Source: Clostridiales bacterium
Lineage (GTDB): Bacteria; Bacillota; Clostridia; Tissierellales; GPF-1
DNA: 64,000 bases
NCBI GenBank assembly: GCA_013619125.1
Contig: JABXKS010000080.1
Location: forward strand, 1-64,000
Reading direction: 5' to 3'
The notes below the pieces were generated by a model that had not been told where the DNA came from, did no database searches, and worked only from the letters and a program-made list of their open reading frames with translations. Both the position numbers and the translations under genes were made by a program. Each line of letters begins with the position of its first letter. The stretch's first letter is position 1. This document shows positions 1 to 9,141 of this stretch, piece by piece.

Positions 1-1194
1 CACACGCAAAAGACCAAAGTGACTGTCTGTAAATCGTGCTACCGTATGTCCAGCTCTTGTTTTTTCCTGGATCACAGGTCGCGGACCGGATTCGTTGCTA
101 CTGCTTGTACTTGAATTGTTCTCCCAGTTAATTTGAATAACTTCCAACGGACCACGCGGTCGATTATCTAAATTCATATCCTTCGGATATCTCATTTGAA
201 TGTAAATGGTGCTTCCATTCGGTCCTTCTGTTATTTTCCTTATGCATTGATTAGTTTCAACACCATCAATTCGCACCCCGTCATAGGTATATCGCTCAAT
301 ATAACCCTTGTGAAGATCCCAATCTTTATATAAAACTACGATATGCTCTTCTGTGGTATATAAATCATATGCTTCAACATTAATCGCTCCATCCGGAGGT
401 AGGACAGCGAAGCGATCAATCTCTTGCTTTGTTTCACTGTCAACTCGTACCACAACATTCATGGCTAAATCATCATCTTCATCATCTGTAGCATCGATAA
501 ATTCAGTTCCAATGAAAATGACTTCTTTGCCATCTTCAGAAAAATCGTACCCTTTAATATAATTCAACTCATTATTAATAGGATTCTTCTCATCTACTGA
601 TACAACGAGCTCTCCAGGTTCAGCAGAAGAATCTATTTCTCCCACCAAAAAGTTCTCTTCATCATCGCATCCTTTGAGAAAATAAAGCACTCGGTTTCCT
701 TGTATAGCAAATCCTTTCCCTTCTACTGAAGCTGACTCTCCTATAAGCTCAGATTCAAAATTATTCAGCAATAAATTTAGTTTCGCCTCAGGTCGCTCTA
801 CACTCCACGTTTGATCAGCTTCAAATTCAATTCCCAATCGATAATATCCTGGCAGCAGCGGAAAGTCAGGTTCTGTAACCTCCTCTTTCGTTTCCAACGA
901 ATAAACATATTGCTCTGTTTTTATAAACTCGATTTCTTCTCCGTTTTCATCTACTACTTCATCTTCATCTGAATTCGTTCTCACAATTATGTACAAATGA
1001 TCCTTGCCTCTGTCATACCCCAAATCATAAATATATCTTGGTGCCTCTATTCCAGACTCATCAAGCGTAAACAACACCTTCTGATTGGATGCGAGCGGTG
1101 TATTTTCGGATGCATAATCCGACCCCGCAAAAGCAGCGTTTCCCAGTAGCATAACTAAAATCAATAAAATAGATAAAATCGCATTTTTTTTCAT
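1..1194 (-). CDS. Secreted protein of unknown function, partial (C-terminus beyond the window)
   Basis: An open frame of 398 codons starts with ATG at 1194 and runs off the left edge without a stop. A good ribosome binding site (GGGAGG) lies eight bases upstream. The first ~22 residues are a signal peptide: MKKNAI, a hydrophobic stretch, then an A-F-A type cleavage site. The mature part is rich in Asp and Glu, including a DDEDDD run around residue 240, and has repeated short patterns such as GxDxxEDGKE that suggest a beta-propeller or other repeat fold acting outside the cell. I do not recognise the family. The downstream neighbour is outside the window. Confidence is high that it is a gene, low on function. 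Confidence 0.8.
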   Translation of the reverse strand, partial: MKKNAILSILLILVMLLGNAAFAGSDYASENTPLASNQKVLFTLDESGIEAPRYIYDLGYDRGKDHLYIIVRTNSDEDEVVDENGEEIEFIKTEQYVYSLETKEEVTEPDFPLLPGYYRLGIEFEADQTWSVERPEAKLNLLLNNFESELIGESASVEGKGFAIQGNRVLYFLKGCDDEENFLVGEIDSSAEPGELVVSVDEKNPINNELNYIKGYDFSEDGKEVIFIGTEFIDATDDEDDDLAMNVVVRVDSETKQEIDRFAVLPPDGAINVEAYDLYTTEEHIVVLYKDWDLHKGYIERYTYDGVRIDGVETNQCIRKITEGPNGSTIYIQMRYPKDMNLDNRPRGPLEVIQINWENNSSTSSSNESGPRPVIQEKTRAGHTVARFTDSHFGLLRV

Positions 1195-1577
1195 GGCAGA
1201 CCCTCCCTTATCCTTATTCTATCCGAAAAAAAGCTCATCATATCTTACAAATTATTACATAAAGTGTTTAAAATTCCATTTTTCATTTCTTGTATTTTAT
1301 TTCATCATATCGCCAATAATAAATATATGTTTTTTTCTTTCGATCAACCCCCACATCTTACTGAATTCTTTTATGAACCATCGCATACCAATCAAGGCAC
1401 CCTATGGGTCATGTATCCTGGTTTAGAATCGGTTCTATTGAACTATTTTCGATGCACACTCCTTGCCCTCGCCTTCACTTTCTCGATAATGAAAAATTGG
1501 ACTTTCCAGCGTAATATTTCTTCATAAAAAAACCGGAAGACAATTGCCTTCCGGTTCGCAGTTTCCCGTTCTAATTA
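1195..1577. other. Intergenic region, mostly featureless
   Basis: This 383-base gap separates two minus-strand genes. Apart from the terminator at 1531-1556 it is AT-rich and shows no convincing coding frame: the small plus-strand frames here lack ribosome binding sites and biased codon use. The promoter of the secreted-protein gene must lie in 1200-1330, but I cannot point to a clear -35/-10 pair. Confidence 0.5.
1525..1556 (-). terminator. Rho-independent terminator of the DUF3892-like genes
   Basis: Perfect 9-bp stem (AACCGGAAG/CTTCCGGTT, loop 8) at 1531-1556, followed on the minus strand by six T residues (1530-1525). It sits 21 bases past the stop of the 1578-1880 gene. Confidence 0.85.
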
Positions 1578-1880
1578 TTAATAAAACTTCACCTCGTTAA
1601 CTTCGTCGTGTCCGACTTTTTTGCGGTCTGTACGGATATAGTCTTCCTCTCCAATATGGATCGCATTGACACGATGACCAAGATGATCATCCGTTAAAAC
1701 TGTGTATACGTCATCTCTCATTTGGATCTCTTCTAAAATCTCAGTACGCGTATACTCTCGCACATCATCGGTTGGCTTGCAATTACGGACACCTCTGAAA
1801 TGCATTGCCTTTACGCTTTCAATATAGTCTCGAGTATTCGGGTCATGATAGTGAACTTCCTTGATCCCTAAACCTTTCAT
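1578..1880 (-). CDS. DUF3892-like protein (first of two tandem paralogues)
   Basis: A 100-residue cytoplasmic protein of unknown function. It begins MKGLGIKEVHYHDPNTRDYI and ends with an IRTD-containing segment; the shape (short, an early beta-strand with HYHDP, a late YIRTD strand) resembles DUF3892 proteins. The start is supported by AAGGGGATGA upstream. It is 93 bases downstream of a clear paralogue (1974-2276) sharing HYHDP, RDxIE, a central DV(Y/F)xxxxDDLGxxxxxxxI(H)GxxYxRTDRR pattern and the same length. The two probably share a transcript ending at the terminator just downstream. The family assignment is tentative. Confidence 0.7.
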   Translation of the reverse strand: MKGLGIKEVHYHDPNTRDYIESVKAMHFRGVRNCKPTDDVREYTRTEILEEIQMRDDVYTVLTDDHLGHRVNAIHIGEEDYIRTDRKKVGHDEVNEVKFY

Positions 1881-1973
1881 CGACTCATCCCCTTCTTCAA
1901 TCGAGAAACTGCATGTGTGAATTCCCCTCTGCTTTCAACATATACCCGGGTCATTCACCGTTCAATCCCTTGC

Positions 1974-2276
1974 CTAAAATTCGGGGAGACCTGCAACAAA
2001 ATCATGGGCATGCATTCTGCGATCCGTGCGCAAGTACCGTCTGCCCTGTACCTCAACCAGTTCCAGATGCGGTCCTAGATCATCCAGATCGAAGAGAACA
2101 AAAACATCGTGATTAAACTTCACTTCGTTGAGCAATGCATCACGGCTCCACTCCCACTCTTGTTTTAAATCCAACCGACCGTTTCGTTCTTCAAATTCAA
2201 TGATTTTCACCGTCTCGATGAAGTCCCTTTGTTGTGGATCATGGTAATGTACACGTGTTACGCCATACCCATTCAT
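1974..2276 (-). CDS. DUF3892-like protein (second tandem paralogue)
   Basis: A 100-residue protein paralogous to the next gene (1578-1880): both carry HYHDP near residue 10, a DLxD-DLG motif in the middle and a Y-L/I-RTDRR segment near the end. The frame could open at 2327, but GGGAG lies six bases before the ATG at 2276 (an ATG also sits at 2279, only three bases from it), and this start gives the same 100-residue length as the paralogue. Function unknown. It lies 84 bases downstream of addA on the same strand and might be read through from it. Confidence 0.7.
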   Translation of the reverse strand: MNGYGVTRVHYHDPQQRDFIETVKIIEFEERNGRLDLKQEWEWSRDALLNEVKFNHDVFVLFDLDDLGPHLELVEVQGRRYLRTDRRMHAHDFVAGLPEF

Positions 2277-2360
2277 CATATTCTCCCTTCCATAACAAAT
2301 TAGTCTCTCATTAAATATATCCCTCATTTAAGACTATTTATGCATGGGAATTAATGACAA

Positions 2361-5300
2361 TTATTCCGGGTCATGGGTGAAATAGATCTCCGTTTCTTTC
2401 ACACTATATCCCGTGATCTCTTCAAAAACATCACGGTACGCTTGAATTTGCGACTGATAATATGCCTCCAATTGAAGACGGTCCTTTTCCGCTTTATAGT
2501 GATCTGTCTTGTAATCGATAATCACCCATCCGTCTTCTTCTTCAAAGACCAAATCGATCACGCCTTGAAACAGGGAACCATCCGCCAAACAGGTCGTAAT
2601 CCGCATCTCTGGCATACTCGATTTTGCTGACACTATTCTCTTATACAGCTTCGATTCCATAAATTTATTCAAAACTCGTTTGCCGCGTCTTTTCATCATA
2701 GGGTCTGTCGAATCTTGTTCAATCACCATACTTGCAGCGGCTTCTCCATACCGGATCAAGCGCTCAAACGCCAAGTGAATCAAGGAACCAAAGATCGCCG
2801 ACCCGCCAAATTCTCGTTCAACCCCATCCAGAATCGAACGATCGCTGTGAAGACTTGGGGTTACCACCTTATAGGTCTCCTCCTTGGCGGTTTCCTTCCA
2901 CTCCACCCATGGTGCTGTCTCGGTACTCTGCTTATCACGCTCAAGCTTCCTGTCGACTTCCGGCACCTTCAGCTCGCTTTCTACCGCAGGCAATAATGCC
3001 TTCCATGGATTATACTTGTTGTCTCCCATGCTGACCAGAACCAAGGCGTGCTTGGCGCGTGTTGCAGCCACATACAACAGCCGCAATTCCTCGGCCTGTA
3101 AAAAACGTTGTTCCATTTCTTGCATCTCGGAAAAATGGGCTGGCATGGCAACCGGTTTAGATGAAAATCCGATGCGCTCTTCTAGGGACAAAAATCCCTG
3201 CGCGCTTTCATCGTCGCGGCGAACCACCCAGGATGGTTTCCGCTCTTTTTTTCCTTTGTTATTCATGGGTCCCACTAAAAATACGATAGGCGCTTCCAAT
3301 CCCTTTGACTTATGCACATTCATAATCCGTGTCTGATTCAAGCTCCCATCCGGATCCAGTTCCTCCTCCAATTCATGGGAGAGATAGGTCGCAATACGCT
3401 GATGAACCTCTTTCAATTGATAGATCCCCTGAGACTGAAGACCCGCAACAATTTCCATCAGATGACACAAAAGCCCATAGACCGGTTTACGGTCCATGGC
3501 ACTGGCCATAAGACCCGACTCGAAAAGCAGACCCCGAAAGAAGACTGCAGGAGACTTTCTGCTACTCTTCACTCGCCACGTCCTCAGCCATTGTTCAGCA
3601 AAAAGAAATCGCTCTTTCAACTCAGCGTCATTGATCTTTTCGATTTCCTCTTTCTGCAAAGAAACCGTCCCTGTTGTCTGTTTCAAGCAAAGAATTTCCT
3701 GCTCAGAAAAACCGAAGAAAAGTCCCCTCAGAACAATATAACAATGGATCGGACTCGGTTCCACCAGATACTGCAAGAGATAATCCAACTCCTGAATTTC
3801 GGGTTCCTCAAGGGCTTTGTTTTCCCCTGTCACTTGTACCGGTATTCCCCATTCCGTCAGAGTTTTGGCGTAGGTGCCCAATCCCTTTTTCTGACGAGAG
3901 AGCAAAAGAAAATCTTTGTAGGCAGCATTTCCAAAATCAACCGCATGGCGAATCACCTTCGCAATAGCTTCCGCCTCCGCCACAAGGGCTTCCTCTTTCT
4001 TTTTCTCCACCGGCAACTCAATGGCCAGCACACCCGCCTCAATGCTCAATTCCCGATCCATCACCTGATCTTTCACCGTATCCATGGATGCATATTCCGC
4101 TTGATAGGCGTCCTCTTCTGCCGGAAACCATCCCGAAAATATTGGTGTCAGAGCACGAGACAAGGCATTGGTCGATCGAAAGTTCGAAGTTAAATGTAAC
4201 ACCTGGCCCTCATGACCCATCTCTCGCTTCACGCGATTATAGATCTCGATATCTGCGCGGCGGAATCGATAGATCGATTGCTTGGGGTCTCCTACAACAA
4301 AGAGACTTCCCTGCCGCAACTGTCCATCTTTTCGGGTAATCGCATCCATAATCTCCGTTTGGATTGGATCCGTATCTTGAAACTCATCGATAAACAGGCA
4401 ATGAATCTCTTCCTGGTAATGCCTGGCGACTTCTGGTTTTTTCAAGACTTCTGCTGTAAGCAGTAACAGATCGTTGAAACTCACCAGATTCTGTTCTTTT
4501 TTATAGTGGTGATAATAGGTGGCAAATTCACGCAACAACAGAATAGATTCGGGGTACTGCGCCTGCATCCACTGCCGTTGCGCCGCTTCCATTTCCGCCT
4601 TAAAATCAATCAACGAAGTCGACTGAAATTCTTTGGCCCACTTCTTGTCCATCCATTTATTCTGAGTGACCTTGTTTTTCACAGAGGCTGCTTTTCGCAA
4701 TATCCACCACTGATTTTCCTTCTTTTCCAGTTTTAAGTGTGCCAGTGAGAACGCCAATTCAAAGAGGGTTTCCTGCACAGCATCATAAATAACCCCAGAT
4801 TCAGCCAAGGGGATCATGGGTTTCGCTTCATCAATCCACTCCCGAATTGCTTCTTCGATTCGATTCCATCCCGGATAAGGCACTGACTCAGCAGGCAAAT
4901 CCAGATCGGCATTATTGATAACAATCTGTGTATTTTGACGAAATAGCTCTAAAGACAAGCCCATTTCCCGCCAACGATCGGGAGCTGTTTCTTTCGGATC
5001 ATCCAAATAAGCACGCCATGCTCGATCCAGCTCCATCTGCTCATCCAAATCCGTCATCTCTGTAAAGCCCGGTAGGAGTCCGCTTTCTATCGGGTACTCT
5101 TTCAGCACACGCCCGCAAAAACTATGAATCGTGCCGATAAAGAGTTCGTCAAAGGTCTCTACCGCTCGACTAAAGCGTTCCTTCTCTTCCTCGGTTTCTG
5201 CCTTGTCAATGGCATCCAAAAGCCCTTCATAAACTCGCTCCTTAATCTCCCCTGCCGCCTTATTGGTAAAAGTAATGGCGACAATCATAGAGGGCTTTAC

Positions 5301-5453
5301 CGTATCTGTGCGAATCAATGACAGGATTCTACCCTTCAAAGAGGTTGTTTTCCCAGAGCCCGCTCCCGCTTCCACCAGAAAATTTTCCGTAAGGTTGTGA
5401 AGGATCTCCTTGCGCTGCGCTTCATCTTTGATTGGCATGGTTTGCTTACTCAT
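2361..5453 (-). CDS. addA: ATP-dependent helicase/nuclease subunit A (AddA-like)
   Basis: UvrD-type helicase fused to a RecB-family nuclease, the large subunit of the end-processing complex that prepares double-strand breaks for RecA. Walker A (AGAGSGKTT) is at ~residues 29-37, a TFTNKAA motif at ~63, Walker B DEFQDTD at ~357, and GDPKQSIYRFRRAD at ~395. The C-terminal nuclease keeps the H (FGSLIHLAFE), D (GVIDLV) and DYKTD residues, so both activities look intact. At ~1030 residues it is shorter than the ~1200 usual for AddA. GTG at 5459 is possible, but ATG 5453 is nine bases after GGAGG. It overlaps the addB stop by 8 bp (ATGAGTAA), implying coupled translation. Confidence 0.93.
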   Translation of the reverse strand: MSKQTMPIKDEAQRKEILHNLTENFLVEAGAGSGKTTSLKGRILSLIRTDTVKPSMIVAITFTNKAAGEIKERVYEGLLDAIDKAETEEEKERFSRAVETFDELFIGTIHSFCGRVLKEYPIESGLLPGFTEMTDLDEQMELDRAWRAYLDDPKETAPDRWREMGLSLELFRQNTQIVINNADLDLPAESVPYPGWNRIEEAIREWIDEAKPMIPLAESGVIYDAVQETLFELAFSLAHLKLEKKENQWWILRKAASVKNKVTQNKWMDKKWAKEFQSTSLIDFKAEMEAAQRQWMQAQYPESILLLREFATYYHHYKKEQNLVSFNDLLLLTAEVLKKPEVARHYQEEIHCLFIDEFQDTDPIQTEIMDAITRKDGQLRQGSLFVVGDPKQSIYRFRRADIEIYNRVKREMGHEGQVLHLTSNFRSTNALSRALTPIFSGWFPAEEDAYQAEYASMDTVKDQVMDRELSIEAGVLAIELPVEKKKEEALVAEAEAIAKVIRHAVDFGNAAYKDFLLLSRQKKGLGTYAKTLTEWGIPVQVTGENKALEEPEIQELDYLLQYLVEPSPIHCYIVLRGLFFGFSEQEILCLKQTTGTVSLQKEEIEKINDAELKERFLFAEQWLRTWRVKSSRKSPAVFFRGLLFESGLMASAMDRKPVYGLLCHLMEIVAGLQSQGIYQLKEVHQRIATYLSHELEEELDPDGSLNQTRIMNVHKSKGLEAPIVFLVGPMNNKGKKERKPSWVVRRDDESAQGFLSLEERIGFSSKPVAMPAHFSEMQEMEQRFLQAEELRLLYVAATRAKHALVLVSMGDNKYNPWKALLPAVESELKVPEVDRKLERDKQSTETAPWVEWKETAKEETYKVVTPSLHSDRSILDGVEREFGGSAIFGSLIHLAFERLIRYGEAAASMVIEQDSTDPMMKRRGKRVLNKFMESKLYKRIVSAKSSMPEMRITTCLADGSLFQGVIDLVFEEEDGWVIIDYKTDHYKAEKDRLQLEAYYQSQIQAYRDVFEEITGYSVKETEIYFTHDPE

Positions 5454-7926
5454 ATGCACTCACCTCCGCCATAGGGTTGATCGCTTCCACGATCTCCTTC
5501 AGTTCATTCTTCTCTGGATTTTGCTCTGCCAATTCTGGATAGACAGAGTCTTGATTGGCATAGGGCATCAATCCCGGCACAAAGAATCCCTGACAATAGA
5601 TCTCTTGCAAAAGGGATAAAATCTTGACAACCTCCTTACGATCCTCAACGCCATGTTCCGGATACGCAATTCGCTTCCCATTACCCTTTCGCGTTGGGAA
5701 CAGGTATCCCGATTGTTCTACCTGCACCCCTTGATTCTCCAGTTCATAGAGCAGAGCATAGACCGCATGCTGCAACCGTGTCCCTTGGGCAAAATACTGA
5801 TTGAGACTGTATTGTTTGCTCTTTCCTGTTTTATAATCATAAATCCGATATTGCCCCTCCGGAGTCTGATCAATCCGGTCCACCTTGCCCTGCAAGGATA
5901 CCGTATCGCCATTGATCAGTGTAATTTCCCCATGGATATTTGCTTCTTGGGCAACGGGGATATCATTCCCTAAATACAATTCCTCCATGGACAAAAAGAC
6001 GCCGCAGGTTTGTTCCACTTCCGCCTGAAAGACCTCTTGGGCCACCGCTAATCGCGGTGGCTTTTCCTTTGCCAAACGAGTAATCAACCCATCTGCATAG
6101 GCAATCAAGACTTTTTCATCTCGGCTTCTATTCGGTCTTTCCCCTTTCGGCAGGATCTTTTGATAATACGCTTGGAAGATCTCATGCAAGAGGGTTCCCT
6201 TTTCCAAGGCATTCAGCCAAACCGTCGGCTCATCCGGTTCCGGTTCCCGTCCGACTTCCAAAATATTTTCGATAAAATATAGATACGGCGAGCGTGCCAA
6301 TTTCTCAAATTTCGTCACGGAACTTGGCGCGTGGTTGTGATCAGGTTCATTTATCCATTCAATCTTCCCGTTGTACGCGTTCAAGTCCGCTGACTTTCTT
6401 ACCTCTCGCGCGGTTTTCCCCAACGCTAACGCTGGATAGCGCTCCGGCAGATTCAAAGGAAAAGAAAAACTCGCCAACTCCCATTCCCATGGATTAATCG
6501 CTTTTTCTATCGAAACCCGATATTTCGCCATCGGCGCCGCTTCACATTCTTCGGTTGTGTAATGGTTCAAAATGATCGGCGAAGGGAACTTGTCGGTAAA
6601 ATTCACAGCATCATAACAGGAGTAGGAATAGTATACAATCCCCGACAATCGAGCCAGATCTTGCTTCCGTTTCTCCGCAATCTCTCGTTTCCGCTGCTTA
6701 ACAGTTACTGCAGAAGCCGGCATTCGCTTCCGCTCTCGATCATAAAGAATCGGTCCGTCCGTTAAGCCGGTCTGTCCTTCCAAATGATCCAAGCCCAAAA
6801 CAAAGGTTGCCTTTCTCTGCAGGGTATCCGCACCGGCTAAATCAGTGACATAGACAGCACCCGGCGATCGCATTCCTCCTCGAAGGCGAATACGAATCAA
6901 GGATTGATGAAAGATCTCCCGCAGCAACCGAGAGTCGCCATATTGCGCCACATATCCTTGATAGCCATGTAAAAGGGCATCGATCCCTTCCCGCACCTCG
7001 TCCTCCAACTCAATCGTCGCAGGCATTGAGTGCCAAAAATCTGATTTCTCAATTTCATCCAGGGTAGCAAATATCCATTTCCGCGCTTCCGGCAAGGTAA
7101 AAATTGCCTCTCCCAGAGATGCAGAGTAGGGAATCCCCTCTGTTTTTGCAATCATGCCGATTCGAGTTAATTGTTCGGGTCTCGTGGCAATAATCTGTAC
7201 CTCATCAAAGGCAAAGCCCTTCTCCTTGATCTCCTCAAAGATCTGATGAACCTCGGTGCTATCGCCGTAGGCCTTCAATAATTGTGCCCTCCACTCAGCG
7301 GCAACTGCCTCTTCAACCGTCAGCACCGTCGCTTTTGCATGCATCACCCAGAAGTCTTGAAAGTCTTGCACCACCGGCATCAACTGGAATCCATCATCGA
7401 TCACAATGATCTGTGCCTCTGTTGCCCACGGTTGCGCTTCACCCTCCAATATAAGCTGATAAGAACGCGCTGCATCCCATCGGTCAGCCTTAATTAACCA
7501 CGCTTCATAAGCCGCAAGCAATCGCTTTAAATCCGATGCCTTTTGATCATTCTCAAAGGCTTCTAACGGAAATTCTTCCGCCGTAATTCCCAAAAGCCGA
7601 AGCTCATCAAAAGAAACCATCATCGCTTCAATCCAATGAAGATCCGTTCGCACCTCTCCATAGTATTGAAGTGTAGGTTTTACTTGATCAAAGATAGCGG
7701 CAATTGCCAATAATCTTTCATCCTTTTGCGCATACTGCCCCGGCAGATTTTGTCTTTGATTCCACTCTTCCGCCAACATATTGTAACTAAAAACGCGATA
7801 ATTCATCGCTGGTACGCCCTGAAGCGCCAGTTCTCGAATCCATTGATAAATCTGTCTCACATTCTGACCGACTATCCATTTTTCTTTTAAAGGCATCGAC
7901 TTAAAAACACCCTGCAATTGATTCAT
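5446..7926 (-). CDS. addB: ATP-dependent nuclease subunit B (AddB-like PD-(D/E)XK nuclease)
   Basis: Partner of AddA: an 826-residue inactivated-helicase-like protein with a C-terminal PD-(D/E)XK nuclease. Nuclease residues are visible as ALEKGTLLHEIF, LQGKVDRID and IYDYKTGKS around residues 590-700. It is well short of the ~1150 residues of Bacillus AddB. The N-terminus shows no Walker A, and the four cysteines that hold the iron-sulfur cluster of Bacillus AddB are absent: the position expected as ACP reads ARSP and no C-terminal CxxC group exists. The start at 7926 follows AAAGGAGGT by four bases; the longer GTG frame would contain the Shine-Dalgarno itself. First gene of the addBA operon. 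Confidence 0.88.
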   Translation of the reverse strand: MNQLQGVFKSMPLKEKWIVGQNVRQIYQWIRELALQGVPAMNYRVFSYNMLAEEWNQRQNLPGQYAQKDERLLAIAAIFDQVKPTLQYYGEVRTDLHWIEAMMVSFDELRLLGITAEEFPLEAFENDQKASDLKRLLAAYEAWLIKADRWDAARSYQLILEGEAQPWATEAQIIVIDDGFQLMPVVQDFQDFWVMHAKATVLTVEEAVAAEWRAQLLKAYGDSTEVHQIFEEIKEKGFAFDEVQIIATRPEQLTRIGMIAKTEGIPYSASLGEAIFTLPEARKWIFATLDEIEKSDFWHSMPATIELEDEVREGIDALLHGYQGYVAQYGDSRLLREIFHQSLIRIRLRGGMRSPGAVYVTDLAGADTLQRKATFVLGLDHLEGQTGLTDGPILYDRERKRMPASAVTVKQRKREIAEKRKQDLARLSGIVYYSYSCYDAVNFTDKFPSPIILNHYTTEECEAAPMAKYRVSIEKAINPWEWELASFSFPLNLPERYPALALGKTAREVRKSADLNAYNGKIEWINEPDHNHAPSSVTKFEKLARSPYLYFIENILEVGREPEPDEPTVWLNALEKGTLLHEIFQAYYQKILPKGERPNRSRDEKVLIAYADGLITRLAKEKPPRLAVAQEVFQAEVEQTCGVFLSMEELYLGNDIPVAQEANIHGEITLINGDTVSLQGKVDRIDQTPEGQYRIYDYKTGKSKQYSLNQYFAQGTRLQHAVYALLYELENQGVQVEQSGYLFPTRKGNGKRIAYPEHGVEDRKEVVKILSLLQEIYCQGFFVPGLMPYANQDSVYPELAEQNPEKNELKEIVEAINPMAEVSAYE

Positions 7927-7984
7927 CCGACTACCTCCTTTCTTCACTTCTTATATTTTACCATATCCAGGAATTCAAATTTCC

Positions 7985-8013
7985 ACAAAAAAAAGGGGAG
8001 CTTTCGCTCCCTA
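7985..8013 (-). terminator. Rho-independent terminator of the 8011-8766 gene
   Basis: On the minus strand AGGGAGC-GAAA-GCTCCC is followed by eight T residues. The stem overlaps the stop codon of the upstream gene and insulates addBA. Confidence 0.88.
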
Positions 8014-8766
8014 AATCGACATAGAATAGATCTTCAGTTTTCTGTTTTCAAATTGTGCGATTTCATAATAAAAAGCATCTTCTGCATATAAGGCGAGTGG
8101 ATCCATTTCAAGTCCGATCACCTCTTGGCCCAATTGATTTAATTGCAGATACAGCTCTTCTTTCTTAGTTGGCATAAAAAACTGAGGCTCGAATGTTACC
8201 TTTGCACTTTGATCATTCACGGTCAACTCACCGCCGGTGATCTGACGCAGTTCTTCAAGCAGTTGTATCACATGCTCTTGGAGTTTGGCACCATTGATTC
8301 CTTCCACGTGCAGACTATGCTTGGTCAATTGAACCGGCATTTCCTCATCGTAGGTTTCACTGAGTTTGTCGTGAATTTCAGCATCATACACGGTCAAACG
8401 GCCCTGCTCAAAATACATCAATTTAATTTTCTTGTCATCGCGATTCAAACTGGCTCGAAAAGAAATCAAGTTTTCACTCATTCGCTCTGGATTCTCAAAA
8501 TAAGCCCAGATTTTCTCTGTGTCTTCCGAGGTTACACCCTTGGCCATAAACTCCAATTCATCGGAATTCCATATCAGTTTGATTAACCCGTTCGGATCAC
8601 CCTTCATCTCTTGAATAGTTTCCGATCGAAATACCCGAAAACTTTCAAGATTTGAATCTTCAATCCAATCAATAAACATCGTTTCCAACGCAGTCCGCGC
8701 CATTAAATCTACCCGCTTCGAATCATTTTCCCTCGTCTTCATCTTAACGGTTACCACATAATTCAT
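8011..8766 (-). CDS. Conserved-looking cytoplasmic protein of unknown function
   Basis: A 251-residue acidic protein with no signal peptide, membrane segment or motif I recognise. Charged and beta-rich stretches alternate (MNYVVTVKMKTREN at the start, a FENRKLKIYSM end). The frame opens at 8832, but GAGGAGG eight bases before the ATG at 8766 makes that the start. It is followed at once by its own terminator and preceded by a 375-base gap, so it is probably monocistronic. Function unknown; confidence refers to it being a real gene. Confidence 0.75.
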   Translation of the reverse strand: MNYVVTVKMKTRENDSKRVDLMARTALETMFIDWIEDSNLESFRVFRSETIQEMKGDPNGLIKLIWNSDELEFMAKGVTSEDTEKIWAYFENPERMSENLISFRASLNRDDKKIKLMYFEQGRLTVYDAEIHDKLSETYDEEMPVQLTKHSLHVEGINGAKLQEHVIQLLEELRQITGGELTVNDQSAKVTFEPQFFMPTKKEELYLQLNQLGQEVIGLEMDPLALYAEDAFYYEIAQFENRKLKIYSMSI

Positions 8767-9141
8767 CACATGTCCTCCTCGCAAAGTACTCCTACATCTT
8801 AGTATACAATATCCTGTAATCGTTTTCATCATTTTATGGTTTTTTTATTCATTTTGGTCTTATTCTGATAATTATCCGCTTTTTTAAACACGATTCGGGG
8901 TTAATGAGCAATTTCTCATACCATTCATTGCTTTTTGCGAAGAAATCATTAGCTTTTCAACATATTTTTCAAGTTCATGTAAATGTTTAGTGATATAGTC
9001 TCCTAGAACGACAAAAAAGTCCAAGTTCTGAACTTTTTGTTCGTTCCGTTTTTAATGTTTAGACTCGCCTTTTATTCCCATTTCGATCCTATTTCCAAAT
9101 ATCTCACTCTTCATTACTTTAATACATAACGATCTTGCTAC
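8767..9141. other. Intergenic region
   Basis: A 375-base AT-rich gap between two minus-strand genes with no coding frame. It holds an inverted repeat at 9006-9045 (listed separately) and, near 8800-8810, a minus-strand TATACT that could be the -10 of the 8011-8766 gene, without a good -35. I see nothing else. Confidence 0.4.
9006..9045 (-). terminator. Imperfect long inverted repeat, probable terminator of the phosphoesterase gene
   Basis: GAACGACAAAAAAGT (9006-9020) faces ACTTTTTGTTCGTTC (9031-9045), ~13 of 15 bases pairing. On the minus strand an inner form, AAAAAGTTC-N7-GGACTTTTTT, has the A-stem-T shape of an intrinsic terminator. It lies ~100 bases past the stop at 9142. The loop also carries AGTTCTGAACT, a small palindrome, so an operator is an alternative. 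Confidence 0.45.

Noticed and set aside
1193-1527. Two short plus-strand frames in the gap after the first gene
   Set aside because: AT-rich, no ribosome binding site, and the second overlaps nothing conserved; treated as intergenic.
3312-4193. 293-codon plus-strand open frame opposite addA
   Set aside because: No ribosome binding site, low-complexity antisense translation, and it lies wholly within a well-supported helicase gene.
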